This document shows, one piece after another, positions 23,455 to 31,082 of a DNA stretch of 37,380 nucleotides. Both the position numbers and the translations under genes were made by a program. This DNA comes from Terriglobia bacterium (lineage in GTDB: Bacteria > Acidobacteriota > Terriglobia > Bryobacterales > Bryobacteraceae). The notes under the pieces are model-generated. The model had not been told where the DNA came from and ran no database searches. It was given only the letters and a program-made list of their open reading frames with translations. The stretch spans positions 1-37,380 of the forward strand of contig JAIQFL010000080.1 of assembly GCA_020073365.1 (NCBI GenBank). The letters are read 5' to 3'. Every line of letters starts with the position of its first letter. Within the stretch, counting starts at the first letter, position 1.

Positions 23455-23988
23455 ATGGAATTAATTATTGTCATCTCCGTTCTGGCTTGCCTGGCATTGG
23501 CCTTAGCCTTGCCGCTGCTGATACGCAAAGTTGCGGTTTCCGGCGGTAGTCTGCCTGTAACCGCTGAGTGGATCGACGAACTTTCGATCGAGTTCTATCA
23601 GCCCATGATTCGCCTGCTCGATGGCGAAGACCTGAAGTTCCTGCGCTCCCAGCCCGGCTTTACACCTGAAATGGCAGCCAAACTCCGCATTCAACGATGC
23701 CGGATTTTCCGTGGATATTTGCGCTGTTTAAATGCCGATTTCGGGCGCATATGCGCGGCAATGAAGGTCCTGATGGTGCAATCCCGCGATGACCGGCCCG
23801 ATCTGGCTGCCGCGCTGGTTCGCCAGCAGGCGAGGTTCATGAGTGGCATGCTGATGGTCCAGTTCCGCCTCTTCCTGTATCGCTGGGGCGTCGGCGCCGT
23901 GGATGTGAGTGCCCTCGTTACTGTGTTCGATTTGATGCGGCTGGAGTTGCGTACGCTGGTGCCGGATGCGGTGCCGATGAGCGCATAA
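23455..23988 (+). CDS. membrane-anchored helical protein of unknown function
   Basis: The product has 177 residues. It has a single N-terminal TM helix (ELIIVISVLACLALALALPL, about 2-23) followed by a helical soluble domain. The domain is marked by AEWIDELSIEFYQPMIRLLD, FLRSQPGFTPEMAAKLRIQR and RIFRGYLRCLNADFGRICAA. It continues with repeated Arg/Met-rich helices (RFMSGMLMVQFRLFLYRW) and is unrelated to any family I can name. It follows the 7TM gene by 103 nt in the same direction, so cotranscription is plausible but not shown. AT-rich sequence before the start could hold an extra promoter. Confidence 0.65.
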   Translation: MELIIVISVLACLALALALPLLIRKVAVSGGSLPVTAEWIDELSIEFYQPMIRLLDGEDLKFLRSQPGFTPEMAAKLRIQRCRIFRGYLRCLNADFGRICAAMKVLMVQSRDDRPDLAAALVRQQARFMSGMLMVQFRLFLYRWGVGAVDVSALVTVFDLMRLELRTLVPDAVPMSA

Positions 23989-24030
23989 GCGGTCGGATGA
24001 TTCGTAGTGTTCGGCGGCTGGGCGAAATCG

Positions 24031-24768
24031 TCACAGCCGCTTTAGTATTTCCTTGGCCTCCTTTAGTTTCGGAAATTTCTTTTCCGCCTCCCGGAATTCC
24101 TTGGTATGCACCCTCCGGCGCGACCCATTGTGGTCTACCGGATGGCTCAGGTGCAGCATTTCGTGGAACATCACATATTCCAGTGCCAGCACGGGGGTCC
24201 GTGGCTGATCGAAGATGCGGCTGATGATAATGGCGTTGTGCGACGGGTCGAAATGGCCCAGCATGCTGCGGGACACCTGGCGGCTCCATCCCAATTGCGG
24301 CCGCGCCATCAATCCGTCGAAAAAACATCGGTTCAGCTCTTCGAAGATTTCGTCCAGATTGTGGTGCTCGCCTTGCGGTCCGGAAATGAACTTTCGTCCG
24401 CGGATTTGCCTGACCAGATGCGCCTGGCGCCTGAAATCGCGGCGGTTCAGATACAGGCGGTAGCGGTAGGCATACAGGCGAGCCACCGGCTTGCGGTACA
24501 GTTTCGAGATCAGGATAAAGGCCAAGGCCTCCATTACGGGAGCCGGCGCCCCCGCCAGCAGGTCTGAAATGCGCACATGCAGTCGTCCGTTTTCGAGCCG
24601 GATGAAGCTGTCGGCGTTCGCAAACTGGCAGAACTCCACTCGCAGGTCGGGCACGGCGGTCCGAGGCTTGATCTGGCGGAACACGCGCGCGTAGATTTCT
24701 TCCGGCGTTTCGAAGAAAAGAGAACTTTGCAGCCCGTCCATCTCGAGCATCCCATCCCTATTTGGCAT
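24031..24768 (-). CDS. SprT/YgjP-like zinc metallopeptidase
   Basis: The product has about 245 residues. Its C-terminal half has YVMFHEMLHLSHPVDHNG, which is the zinc HExxH-type motif (HEMLH), followed by the downstream His of RRVHTKEFREAEKKFP that YgjP/SprT-like proteins use as third ligand. A conserved LGWSRQVSRSMLGHFDPSHN stretch precedes it. The family comprises intracellular zinc proteins related to SprT and to M48-type peptidases. The substrate is unknown. The start is uncertain among ATGs at 24768, 24750 and 24741. The upstream extension to 24924 is Pro/Arg-rich and looks non-coding. The gene is divergent from the TolB-like propeller at 24931. Confidence 0.78.
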   Translation of the reverse strand: MPNRDGMLEMDGLQSSLFFETPEEIYARVFRQIKPRTAVPDLRVEFCQFANADSFIRLENGRLHVRISDLLAGAPAPVMEALAFILISKLYRKPVARLYAYRYRLYLNRRDFRRQAHLVRQIRGRKFISGPQGEHHNLDEIFEELNRCFFDGLMARPQLGWSRQVSRSMLGHFDPSHNAIIISRIFDQPRTPVLALEYVMFHEMLHLSHPVDHNGSRRRVHTKEFREAEKKFPKLKEAKEILKRL

Positions 24769-24930
24769 CTTCCAACATCTTAGCGGGGGCCGGGGCTCAG
24801 GGGCCAGTTCCCGCGGCAGAACCCAGCGCGCAGGCCGCTTCCGGAGGCTTCGGCGGTCCGGAGAGCACCTGAGAGCCCCGAGAGCCGACGGCAAGGGCGG
24901 CAATGCCTTCCCACCTGCTACCATCGAAAT

Positions 24931-26049
24931 ATGGCAGGTTCCGCGCAGCGAATCTCTCGCAGATCACTGCTGGTTTCGGGACTGGCGGCCACACGGCTGC
25001 TGGCGGTCGGCGCCAAGGGCAATGCCTTTCCATCGGATTGGCGCAAGTACCCGGACCCCGCCACCGAACTCGAAGTCCTGCGGCTCACCGATCCCGAGCA
25101 TTCCAGTACCCTGCCCGCATATTACAACCGCGCTATTGCACGGAACAGCGGATTCCTGCTGTTCTCGTCGGATCGCAGCGGATCCACGCAGGCCTTTCGC
25201 ATGGATTTGAAGGCCGGCGCGACCAGGCAGTTGACCGAAGCCGAGAACCTGGACGGCAGTTCGCTGACGCTGACGCCGGACAATCGTTCGTTCTGTTACC
25301 TCGCAGGGCGGTCCCTGTACCTCATCAACCTCAGCACCCTGCGCGAGCGGGAGTTGTACCAGATTCCGGAGGGCTGGGAGCGGTGTTCCGGAATGACCGT
25401 GGGGCCGGACGGCACGCATGCCACCTTCGCCGAGCGGCAGGGCGAGGGTTCGCGGCTCCGCATGGTGTCGCTGGTGCAGGGGCTGGCGCGCACCGTGATG
25501 GAAGCGCCATTCGCCATAGCGGATCCCATTCCGCGGCCCATGCGCGCGCAGGTTTTGTATCGCCAGGGAGACGAGGCATTGTGGCTGGTCAATCTCGACG
25601 GCAAGCAGAGCCACCCGTTGAAAGTAGCGGAGGGACGGATCGGACCGGCCAACTGGGCCCCGGACGGCAAGACCGTTCTCTATTTGAACTTTCCTGAGGA
25701 TCCCAAGCAGTTGAATGCCGTGCGGGAGCAAACGCCGGACACGAACACCGACAGGCTGGTGGCCAAGACCAGCCAGTTCGTACATTTCGGGTTCAACCGC
25801 GATACCACCGTGTTCGTGGGGGCCAGCCGCAACACCGCCTCTCCACACATCCTGATCCTGCTGCGGTTGACGCACCGGGAATTCACGCTCTGCGAGCATA
25901 AGGCCAGCCATCCGGAGACGGTCGCTCCGATGTTCTCGCCGGACAGCCAGCGGATTTATTTCCAGAGCGACCGTCACGGCAAGCCGGCGATCTACTGCAT
26001 GCACGTGGAAAAACTAGTGGAGAAAACGGAAACGGACAGCGTGGGGTAA
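24931..26049 (+). CDS. Tat-exported TolB-like / oligogalacturonate-lyase-like beta-propeller
   Basis: The product has 372 residues, with a twin-arginine leader (QRISRRSLLVSG at about 6-17, then an Ala/Leu stretch). WD40-like PD40/TolB blades follow: SGFLLFSSDRSGSTQAFRMD, LTPDNRSFCYLAGRSLYLIN, VGPDGTHATFAERQGEGSRL, PANWAPDGKTVLYLNF and APMFSPDSQRIYFQSDRHGK. The arrangement resembles PL22 oligogalacturonate lyases, which are seven-bladed propellers. I could not identify their metal-binding histidines with certainty, so lyase activity is only a possibility. It is a single gene, convergent with the 26173-27045 gene across the second compound palindrome. Confidence 0.72.
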   Translation: MAGSAQRISRRSLLVSGLAATRLLAVGAKGNAFPSDWRKYPDPATELEVLRLTDPEHSSTLPAYYNRAIARNSGFLLFSSDRSGSTQAFRMDLKAGATRQLTEAENLDGSSLTLTPDNRSFCYLAGRSLYLINLSTLRERELYQIPEGWERCSGMTVGPDGTHATFAERQGEGSRLRMVSLVQGLARTVMEAPFAIADPIPRPMRAQVLYRQGDEALWLVNLDGKQSHPLKVAEGRIGPANWAPDGKTVLYLNFPEDPKQLNAVREQTPDTNTDRLVAKTSQFVHFGFNRDTTVFVGASRNTASPHILILLRLTHREFTLCEHKASHPETVAPMFSPDSQRIYFQSDRHGKPAIYCMHVEKLVEKTETDSVG

Positions 26050-26064
26050 TGTTGGACAGCCCAA

Positions 26065-26171
26065 GTGGGACAGGCCATCGTTTTTCGTGGCCTGTCACGG
26101 CCTCAAGCCACACAGCCAGAAGGCAGACCACGCAAAACGATGCGGAACGAACGTACCGTGGTCTGCCCCAC
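26065..26171. repeat. compound palindrome (two inverted hairpin arms) between convergent genes, copy 2
   Basis: The left arm (26065-26096) has a perfect 9-bp stem GACAGGCCA/TGGCCTGTC with a TCGTTTTTCG loop. The right arm (26122-26171) has a perfect 11-bp stem GGCAGACCACG/CGTGGTCTGCC and an enlarged loop. Its outer edge reads CCCCAC opposite the left GTGGGA. The spacer is 25 nt. The stems differ from those at 10987-11081 but stay fully paired, so compensatory changes are visible. Again the element sits between convergent genes, 15 nt after the propeller stop and 1 nt before the stop of the coiled-coil gene. Confidence 0.8.
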
Positions 26172-26172
26172 T

Positions 26173-27045
26173 CTACCTGGCGGCCTGTTCCTTGGGAGTG
26201 CTCAAGTATCCCACGATCAAATCCTTCTGCACCTGGTTCACAACCAGTTCGTAGGGCTGCCTGGCCTTGCTGGTGTAGAACTGCACCGGCTCGTTGATGT
26301 TCTTGTCCTTCTTCTCGGTCAATTTGTCGTCGGCCATCACATCGACGGTGTATTTGTTCTTCTTCGGATCCGTCTTTCGGAGCATCAGGGTGATGTCGCC
26401 GACGCGCTGGGGCGCCTTGGTCTTGCCCAGCTTGAACTCGAGGTAGTTACGTTCGCCCAAACGCCGCAGGGCCTGCAACTCGTTGGCATTGGTGGCGATC
26501 AGGCCACTTTGCACGCCGAGGTCGCCGCGGGTGGACTTCAGGTCGGCAATGGTCTTCTGCAACTCGGCCTGGGTGGCCGACACCTGGGTCTTCACTCCCC
26601 CCACATCAGTGGAGACATCCGCAATCTTGGCATTGGCGGCACTGGCGGACTGTTTGACGTCGCTGATTTCCGTGCTGACCTGCTGCTGCACTTTGGCCTG
26701 TTCGGCCTGGATCTGGCGTCCAATCTGTTCGGCGCGCGCCGTCGCCTCGATTTTCGCCTGGCTGGAAAGGGTCCGCGCCTGGGCTTGGGCGGCGGCGAGC
26801 TCTTCCTTCAGCGTTTCCAAGCGCCGCACTTGCGAATTGGTGGTGACCGAAGAGGCATCGCGAAGATTGCTGATCTCGGTCATTAGGGACTCCCGGTCCT
26901 TGGCCATTTCGGTTCGCACATGGTCGATCTGGACGTAGAGATAAATGTTGGCGGCCACGAGCACAATCAGAGCGGCGGCCACGAGCGCCGTCAGCAAACC
27001 GGAGCGCTGGGGCTCGGGCTGCGTAAATGTCGGTGTGGAACTCAC
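26173..27045 (-). CDS. membrane-anchored coiled-coil protein of unknown function
   Basis: The product has 290 residues. A short Pro/Thr lead is followed by one TM helix at about 17-38 (LLTALVAAALIVLVAANIYL), then a long coiled coil from about 42 to 205. The coiled coil is Ala/Gln/Glu/Lys-rich with heptads such as LETLKEELAAAQAQARTLSS. A beta-type C-terminal domain follows (YLEFKLGKTKAPQRVGDITL, then NKYTVDVMADDKLTEKKDKN). The GTG start at 27045 is chosen because AAGGAG lies about 9 nt before it. The frame continues upstream but only into the 3' end of the neighbouring gene. It may be an envelope or periplasmic spacer protein. The family is not recognised. It may share a transcript with the beta-CASP gene (61-nt gap). 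Confidence 0.75.
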   Translation of the reverse strand: MSSTPTFTQPEPQRSGLLTALVAAALIVLVAANIYLYVQIDHVRTEMAKDRESLMTEISNLRDASSVTTNSQVRRLETLKEELAAAQAQARTLSSQAKIEATARAEQIGRQIQAEQAKVQQQVSTEISDVKQSASAANAKIADVSTDVGGVKTQVSATQAELQKTIADLKSTRGDLGVQSGLIATNANELQALRRLGERNYLEFKLGKTKAPQRVGDITLMLRKTDPKKNKYTVDVMADDKLTEKKDKNINEPVQFYTSKARQPYELVVNQVQKDLIVGYLSTPKEQAAR

Positions 27046-27106
27046 GTAACGATACTCCTTTAGCTTCTTACAGTATAGATGGGACTCCGGTACTTTTCGG
27101 TTTCGT

Positions 27107-28516
27107 CTAAACCAGCTCGAACGACTGGCCGGGCGCCGGGACCGCCACTTCCAGGTTATAGGTGAAATGGAGCAGTTTGGCAAACGTCTCCGCCTGCCGC
27201 GGCTCGCCGTGAACCAGGAAGACCTGGCGCAGGTGGGGTGCCAGAGGCTGAATCCAGTCCAGAAGCTCCTTCTGGTCGGCATGCGCGCTCAGCTCATCCA
27301 GGCTGGCGATTTCGGCCCGCACCCGCATGGGTTCGCCGAAGATGTTCACCTCCGGCCACTTCTCCACCAGTTTGCGGCCCAGGGTATCCTGCGCCTGATA
27401 CCCGGTAATGAGCACGGTATTGCGGCCATCCTCGATGTTGTTTCGCAAATGGTGCAGAATGCGGCCCTGCTCGGCCATACCTGACGCAGAGATCACCACG
27501 AACGGGCCGTGAAGGTCGTTCAGCTTCTTCGAATCGGCGGCCTCCCGGACATACTGCAGGCGCCGGAACCCGAAGGGATCCTCGCCATGGATCAGGTACT
27601 CGCGGGTTTCCTCGTCGAAGCATTCGGGGTGGTCGCGATGGACCGCGGTTATGTTGATGGCCAGGGGGCTGTCGACGAAGATGGGGATGTTGGGGATGCG
27701 CTTTTCGTTGGCGAGCTGGTGGAGCAGCAACACCAGTTGCTGGGTACGGCCCACGGCGAAGGCCGGCACGATAATCCGGCCGCCGCGGCCCGCCGTGCGG
27801 TTCACCACGTCGGCCAGTTTGTTGACGACGTGGCTGACGCTCTTATGCAACCGGCCGCCGTAAGTGCTCTCCAGGATAAGGTAGTCGGCGGGCGGCATGG
27901 GCTCGGGATCGCGAATGATGGGGAGATGCGGGCGGCCCACGTCCCCCGAGAAGGCCAGCCGCACGTGGGATCCATTAGACGAATCGTGGAGCACCAGACA
28001 GGAGGAGCCGAGGATATGGCCGGCGTCGTAGCTTTCATAGCTCACGCCGGGGGCCAGGCTATGAGGCGTATGGTAGGGCACCGGATGGAACAGCGGCAGG
28101 GTACGCTCCGCATCCGCCATGGTGTAGAGCGGCGTCACCAGACCGTTTTCCAGGCCCTTGGACTGCCGCTTTTCGAGGCGCTTGTTGACGAACTCGGCGT
28201 CCTTTTCCTGGATGTGGGCGGTGTCGCGCAACATCCAGTTACAGAGGTCGATGGTAGCCGGGGTGGTAAGGATGGGGCCGGAAAAGCCGTTCTTCACCAG
28301 GGTGGGGAGGTTGCCGCAATGGTCGATATGGGCATGCGAGAGGATCACGGCATCGATGGAGGAGGCCGGGAACGGAAGATGGCGATTCTTCTGGTCGGCT
28401 TCTCTGCGCCTGCCCTGGTAGAGACCGCAATCGAGAAGATAGCGCTTATCGCCGGTTTCCACCAGGTGCATGGAGCCGGTGACGGTGCCGGCCGCACCCC
28501 AGAACGTGAGCTTCAT
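27107..28516 (-). CDS. beta-CASP metallo-beta-lactamase family RNase (CPSF73/RNase-type)
   Basis: The product has 469 residues. The N-terminal metallo-beta-lactamase module opens KLTFWGAAGTVTGSMHLVET and carries the zinc motif SHAHIDHCG (H61, H63, D65, H66). Next come SYDAGHILGSSCLVL and the conserved AFSGDVGR aspartate. The beta-CASP insert has ESTYGGRLH, the GGRIIVPAFAVGRTQQ motif, SGMAEQGRILHHL, and ELSAHADQKELL near the end with VFLVHGEP. The family includes RNA endo- or exonucleases of mRNA and rRNA processing, so a cytoplasmic RNase role is expected. The ATG at 28516 begins the conserved domain directly. The longer open frame upstream lies opposite the gene at 28664 and is non-coding. 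Confidence 0.92.
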   Translation of the reverse strand: MKLTFWGAAGTVTGSMHLVETGDKRYLLDCGLYQGRRREADQKNRHLPFPASSIDAVILSHAHIDHCGNLPTLVKNGFSGPILTTPATIDLCNWMLRDTAHIQEKDAEFVNKRLEKRQSKGLENGLVTPLYTMADAERTLPLFHPVPYHTPHSLAPGVSYESYDAGHILGSSCLVLHDSSNGSHVRLAFSGDVGRPHLPIIRDPEPMPPADYLILESTYGGRLHKSVSHVVNKLADVVNRTAGRGGRIIVPAFAVGRTQQLVLLLHQLANEKRIPNIPIFVDSPLAINITAVHRDHPECFDEETREYLIHGEDPFGFRRLQYVREAADSKKLNDLHGPFVVISASGMAEQGRILHHLRNNIEDGRNTVLITGYQAQDTLGRKLVEKWPEVNIFGEPMRVRAEIASLDELSAHADQKELLDWIQPLAPHLRQVFLVHGEPRQAETFAKLLHFTYNLEVAVPAPGQSFELV

Positions 28517-28663
28517 TGAGGGTACATGGTAGCGCATTGCCGCACGGGACTCGCGCGTCTTCTGGTGGCATGTCCGAATCGGAGCAGAGTGGTGGTCGAT
28601 GTGGGCGTGAAGCGCGGCCCGCCCTCTTATGTGGTATAAAAGAACTGTTTGTCCTAAATATCG

Positions 28664-29383
28664 ATGAAATACTTCCTGGTTATCCTGCTGGTGGCGGCGC
28701 CCGCCTTCGCGCAAGTGAACCGGCCGGTGGACGATGGATCGACACCCGTGGGTCCGGTGCGGCTGACGGTCATCCACCACGCCAGCCTGATGATCGAAGC
28801 CTTCGGGCAGGTGATTCACATCGACCCGTGGGGCGCCGGCAACTACGACGGCCTTCCGCAAGCCGACCTCATCCTCATTACGCACGCGCACGCGGATCAC
28901 CTGGATCCCAAAATGGTCGCGAAACTGAAGAAGCCCGGGACGTTGGTGCTGGGACCGGAGGTGGTCGCCAGGAGTCTGCCGGGAACCACAGTTATCCGGA
29001 ATGGGGAGACCCGGCAGTTCGGAGAATGGACCATCGAGGCCGTCCCGGCGTATAACTTGAAACGCGGGCCTGGGCCGGGATCGCTGTACCATCCCAGGGG
29101 GGAGGGCAACGGCTACGTGTTGGGCTCCTCCATGGGGCGCACCTACATCGCGGGAGACACCGAGGCGATCCCCGAGATGAAGGCGCTCCAGGATATCAGG
29201 GTGGCGTTCCTGCCCATGAACCTGCCGTATACCATGACGCCCGACGAGGCCGCCCAAGCCGCCCGCTCCTTCGGGCCCAGGATCGTGTATCCGTACCACT
29301 ATCGCGGGACGGACCTGGCGGCGTTCGAGAAGGCGATGGCCGACTCCGGCATCGCCGTACGGATCAGGGACTGGTATTACTGA
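28664..29383 (+). CDS. secreted metallo-beta-lactamase-fold hydrolase (UlaG-like)
   Basis: The product has 239 residues, with a signal peptide ending AFAQ (about 1-17). The metal motif THAHADHLD (H74, H76, D78, H79) and the later YIAGDTEAIPEM and YPYHYRGTD provide the further ligands of the family. IHHASLMIEAFGQVIHIDPW is typical of the small UlaG/YycJ-like or L-ascorbate-6-phosphate-lactonase-like branch. The reaction is unknown, and periplasmic location is inferred from the leader. A TATAAA box at 28635-28640 lies about 24 nt before the start. It is divergent from the beta-CASP gene but unrelated in function. Confidence 0.85.
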   Translation: MKYFLVILLVAAPAFAQVNRPVDDGSTPVGPVRLTVIHHASLMIEAFGQVIHIDPWGAGNYDGLPQADLILITHAHADHLDPKMVAKLKKPGTLVLGPEVVARSLPGTTVIRNGETRQFGEWTIEAVPAYNLKRGPGPGSLYHPRGEGNGYVLGSSMGRTYIAGDTEAIPEMKALQDIRVAFLPMNLPYTMTPDEAAQAARSFGPRIVYPYHYRGTDLAAFEKAMADSGIAVRIRDWYY

Positions 29384-29446
29384 CGGTCACTGCCGGCCAG
29401 CAGCGCCGATACCGCCAGAGGGACGGTCATTGGGGATTGGCGGTAG

Positions 29447-29797
29447 TTACAGCGGCAGATACCACACCTGGTCAACGAATTCGTGTTCTTCGTTGCATTC
29501 CCAAACGAGTTGTAGCTCGTCGATAGCAGCGCCGGTGGGTAGTCGTTGGGGTATGAGGATCAGGCCAGGCGATGTCCGCTCGCGAGAGAACTCCCAGAAA
29601 TGCCGCGGCATGGTATTGACGTCGTGCGAGACAATGACTCTCCCCTGTTCGGCGGCAAAAGCCAGCACCCTGGAATCCGGCGTGCGGCCGGGAAGTACTT
29701 CCTGTGGAACCTGGAAATCGATCTCGGCGTTTCGAAGGCGGATGCCCCGAACAATGCCAGCGCGAAGGTCGGCGTCCGCCAGGAATCGCGCTCTCAA
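29447..29797 (-). CDS. DUF5615 PIN-like toxin, second pair
   Basis: The product has 116 residues. RARFLADADLRAGIVRGIRL gives the N-terminal Asp strand, and LAFAAEQGRVIVSHDVNTMP gives the second acidic strand with the His-Asp pair. GLILIPQRLPTGAAIDELQL leads into the same tail pattern as the 18601-18966 protein. The first ATG overlaps the end of the DUF433 gene by 4 nt (ATGA at 29794-29797). It is inferred to be a ribonuclease-like toxin held in check by the DUF433 partner. Both paralogous loci have the same order and the same overlap, so they derive from one ancestral module. Confidence 0.82.
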   Translation of the reverse strand: MRARFLADADLRAGIVRGIRLRNAEIDFQVPQEVLPGRTPDSRVLAFAAEQGRVIVSHDVNTMPRHFWEFSRERTSPGLILIPQRLPTGAAIDELQLVWECNEEHEFVDQVWYLPL

Positions 29798-30114
29798 GTG
29801 GACCGAACGGTCCTTTCCTGCCGGGCACGGTGCACTCTATCCGCATTGGCCGGCGGGTTCTGCCGCCGCCCCTGCTCCCAGATCCGCTCTTGCTCTGCCA
29901 GGTAAGCATCCATCGCTTGGGGATGGTCCAGTGCAAAAGCGATTGCCCCGTACACCTTCGCCAGAGAGCCGATGGCGGAGTATTGATCCAGAATCGTCTC
30001 TGGAGACTCGCCGCGCCGAAACGCGTAAATGACGCTATCCAGCGACACCCGAGAGCCCGCAACATAGTACCCGCCATTGCGCTGCTCGACGTACTCGCTT
30101 TTGATCGGCGACAT
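29794..30114 (-). CDS. DUF433 antitoxin, second pair
   Basis: The product has 106 residues from the ATG at 30114. This start is supported by GAGGAA 6-7 nt upstream, whereas the GTG at 30132 has none. EYVEQRNGGYYVAGSRVSLD, FRRGESPETILDQYSAIGSL, then AKVYGAIAFALDHPQAMDAY match the DUF433 pattern seen at 18963-19286. It would bind DNA as a winged-helix-type antitoxin and repress the pair. The tail is Arg-rich and differs from that of the other copy, so the two antitoxins may not cross-neutralise. That is inference. Confidence 0.85.
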   Translation of the reverse strand: MSPIKSEYVEQRNGGYYVAGSRVSLDSVIYAFRRGESPETILDQYSAIGSLAKVYGAIAFALDHPQAMDAYLAEQERIWEQGRRQNPPANADRVHRARQERTVRST

Positions 30115-30307
30115 GGCGGTTCCTCGGCTCACTTTCAGTCTACCGCGAACGAAGGAACTGGCCGTGGCGGGTTGGGGAGCTTGACGGTGCTCGGAGCTCG
30201 GTTGGGGGGTAAGCGTCAGCTCGCGAAGTTTCGGGCGATCCCCGAGTGTTATCGGAAGCGCCTGCGCGGTGGAGGGATCATGTGAACGGTGTTAGACTCA
30301 ATCCATC

Positions 30308-31078
30308 ATGACAAGATGGCCGGCAAGCCCGGTTTTGACCGAAAACCCGATGAAAGCACCGGTGAACTCGCCGGCCGATCTGAAGGTAAAACTCTTTGCC
30401 GATGGCGCGGAGAAGAAGAGCATGCTGGAGCTCTACGCAAATCCGTTGATTCAGGGCTTCACCACGAATCCGACGCTGATGCGCAAAGCCGGCATCTCGG
30501 ACTACCAGGCGTTTGCCCACGACATTCTTTCGGTCATCTCCGACCGCCCCATCTCCTTCGAGGTCTTCGCCGATGAGTTCGGCGAAATGGAGCGCCAGGC
30601 ACGCATCATCACGACCTGGGGCCGCAACGTGTACGTGAAGATTCCGGTCACTAATACGCGGCGGGAGACAGCATGCCCGCTGATCCGGAAGCTGTCGCAG
30701 GCAGGCATCAAGGTGAATGTGACGGCGATTCTTGCCCTGCGGCAAGTGAGTGAAGTGGTGGACGCACTGACGGGTGGCGCGCCCTCCAATGTCAGCGTTT
30801 TCGCCGGGCGCATCGCGGACACCGGCGTCGATCCGGTGCCGATCATGCAGGAGGCGGTCGACATGCTTCGGCCCCACCCGCAAATGGAGCTGATCTGGGC
30901 CAGCCCACGAGAACTACTGAACGTGTTTCAGGCGGACGCGATCGGCTGTCACATCATTACAGCCACACCGGACATTCTCAAGAAGCTTTCGCTGACCGGC
31001 AAGGATCTCGGCGAATATTCGCTCGATACCGTGCGGATGTTCGCTGACGATGCGGCCAAGTCCGGTTTCACTTTATAG
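30308..31078 (+). CDS. transaldolase-like enzyme
   Basis: The product has about 256 residues. FTTNPTLMRKAGISDYQAFA (about 51-70) and NVYVKIPVT (Schiff-base Lys about 111) are the transaldolase/fructose-6-phosphate aldolase signatures, followed by KVNVTAILALRQVSEV and FAGRIADTGVDP. The enzyme would transfer or cleave a dihydroxyacetone unit. Its exact substrate cannot be read from sequence. The start could be 30308 or the ATG at 30350 (MKAPVN), since both leaders lack a good ribosome site. It ends 4 nt from the convergent glycosyltransferase stop. Its context next to nucleotide-sugar genes hints at a carbohydrate role beyond the pentose pathway. Confidence 0.85.
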   Translation: MTRWPASPVLTENPMKAPVNSPADLKVKLFADGAEKKSMLELYANPLIQGFTTNPTLMRKAGISDYQAFAHDILSVISDRPISFEVFADEFGEMERQARIITTWGRNVYVKIPVTNTRRETACPLIRKLSQAGIKVNVTAILALRQVSEVVDALTGGAPSNVSVFAGRIADTGVDPVPIMQEAVDMLRPHPQMELIWASPRELLNVFQADAIGCHIITATPDILKKLSLTGKDLGEYSLDTVRMFADDAAKSGFTL

Positions 31079-31082
31079 CGGG

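Noticed and set aside
28517..29299. N-terminal extension of the beta-CASP protein up to 29299
   Set aside because: The extension lies opposite the secreted metallo-beta-lactamase gene at 28664-29383. The conserved domain starts exactly at the ATG at 28516.
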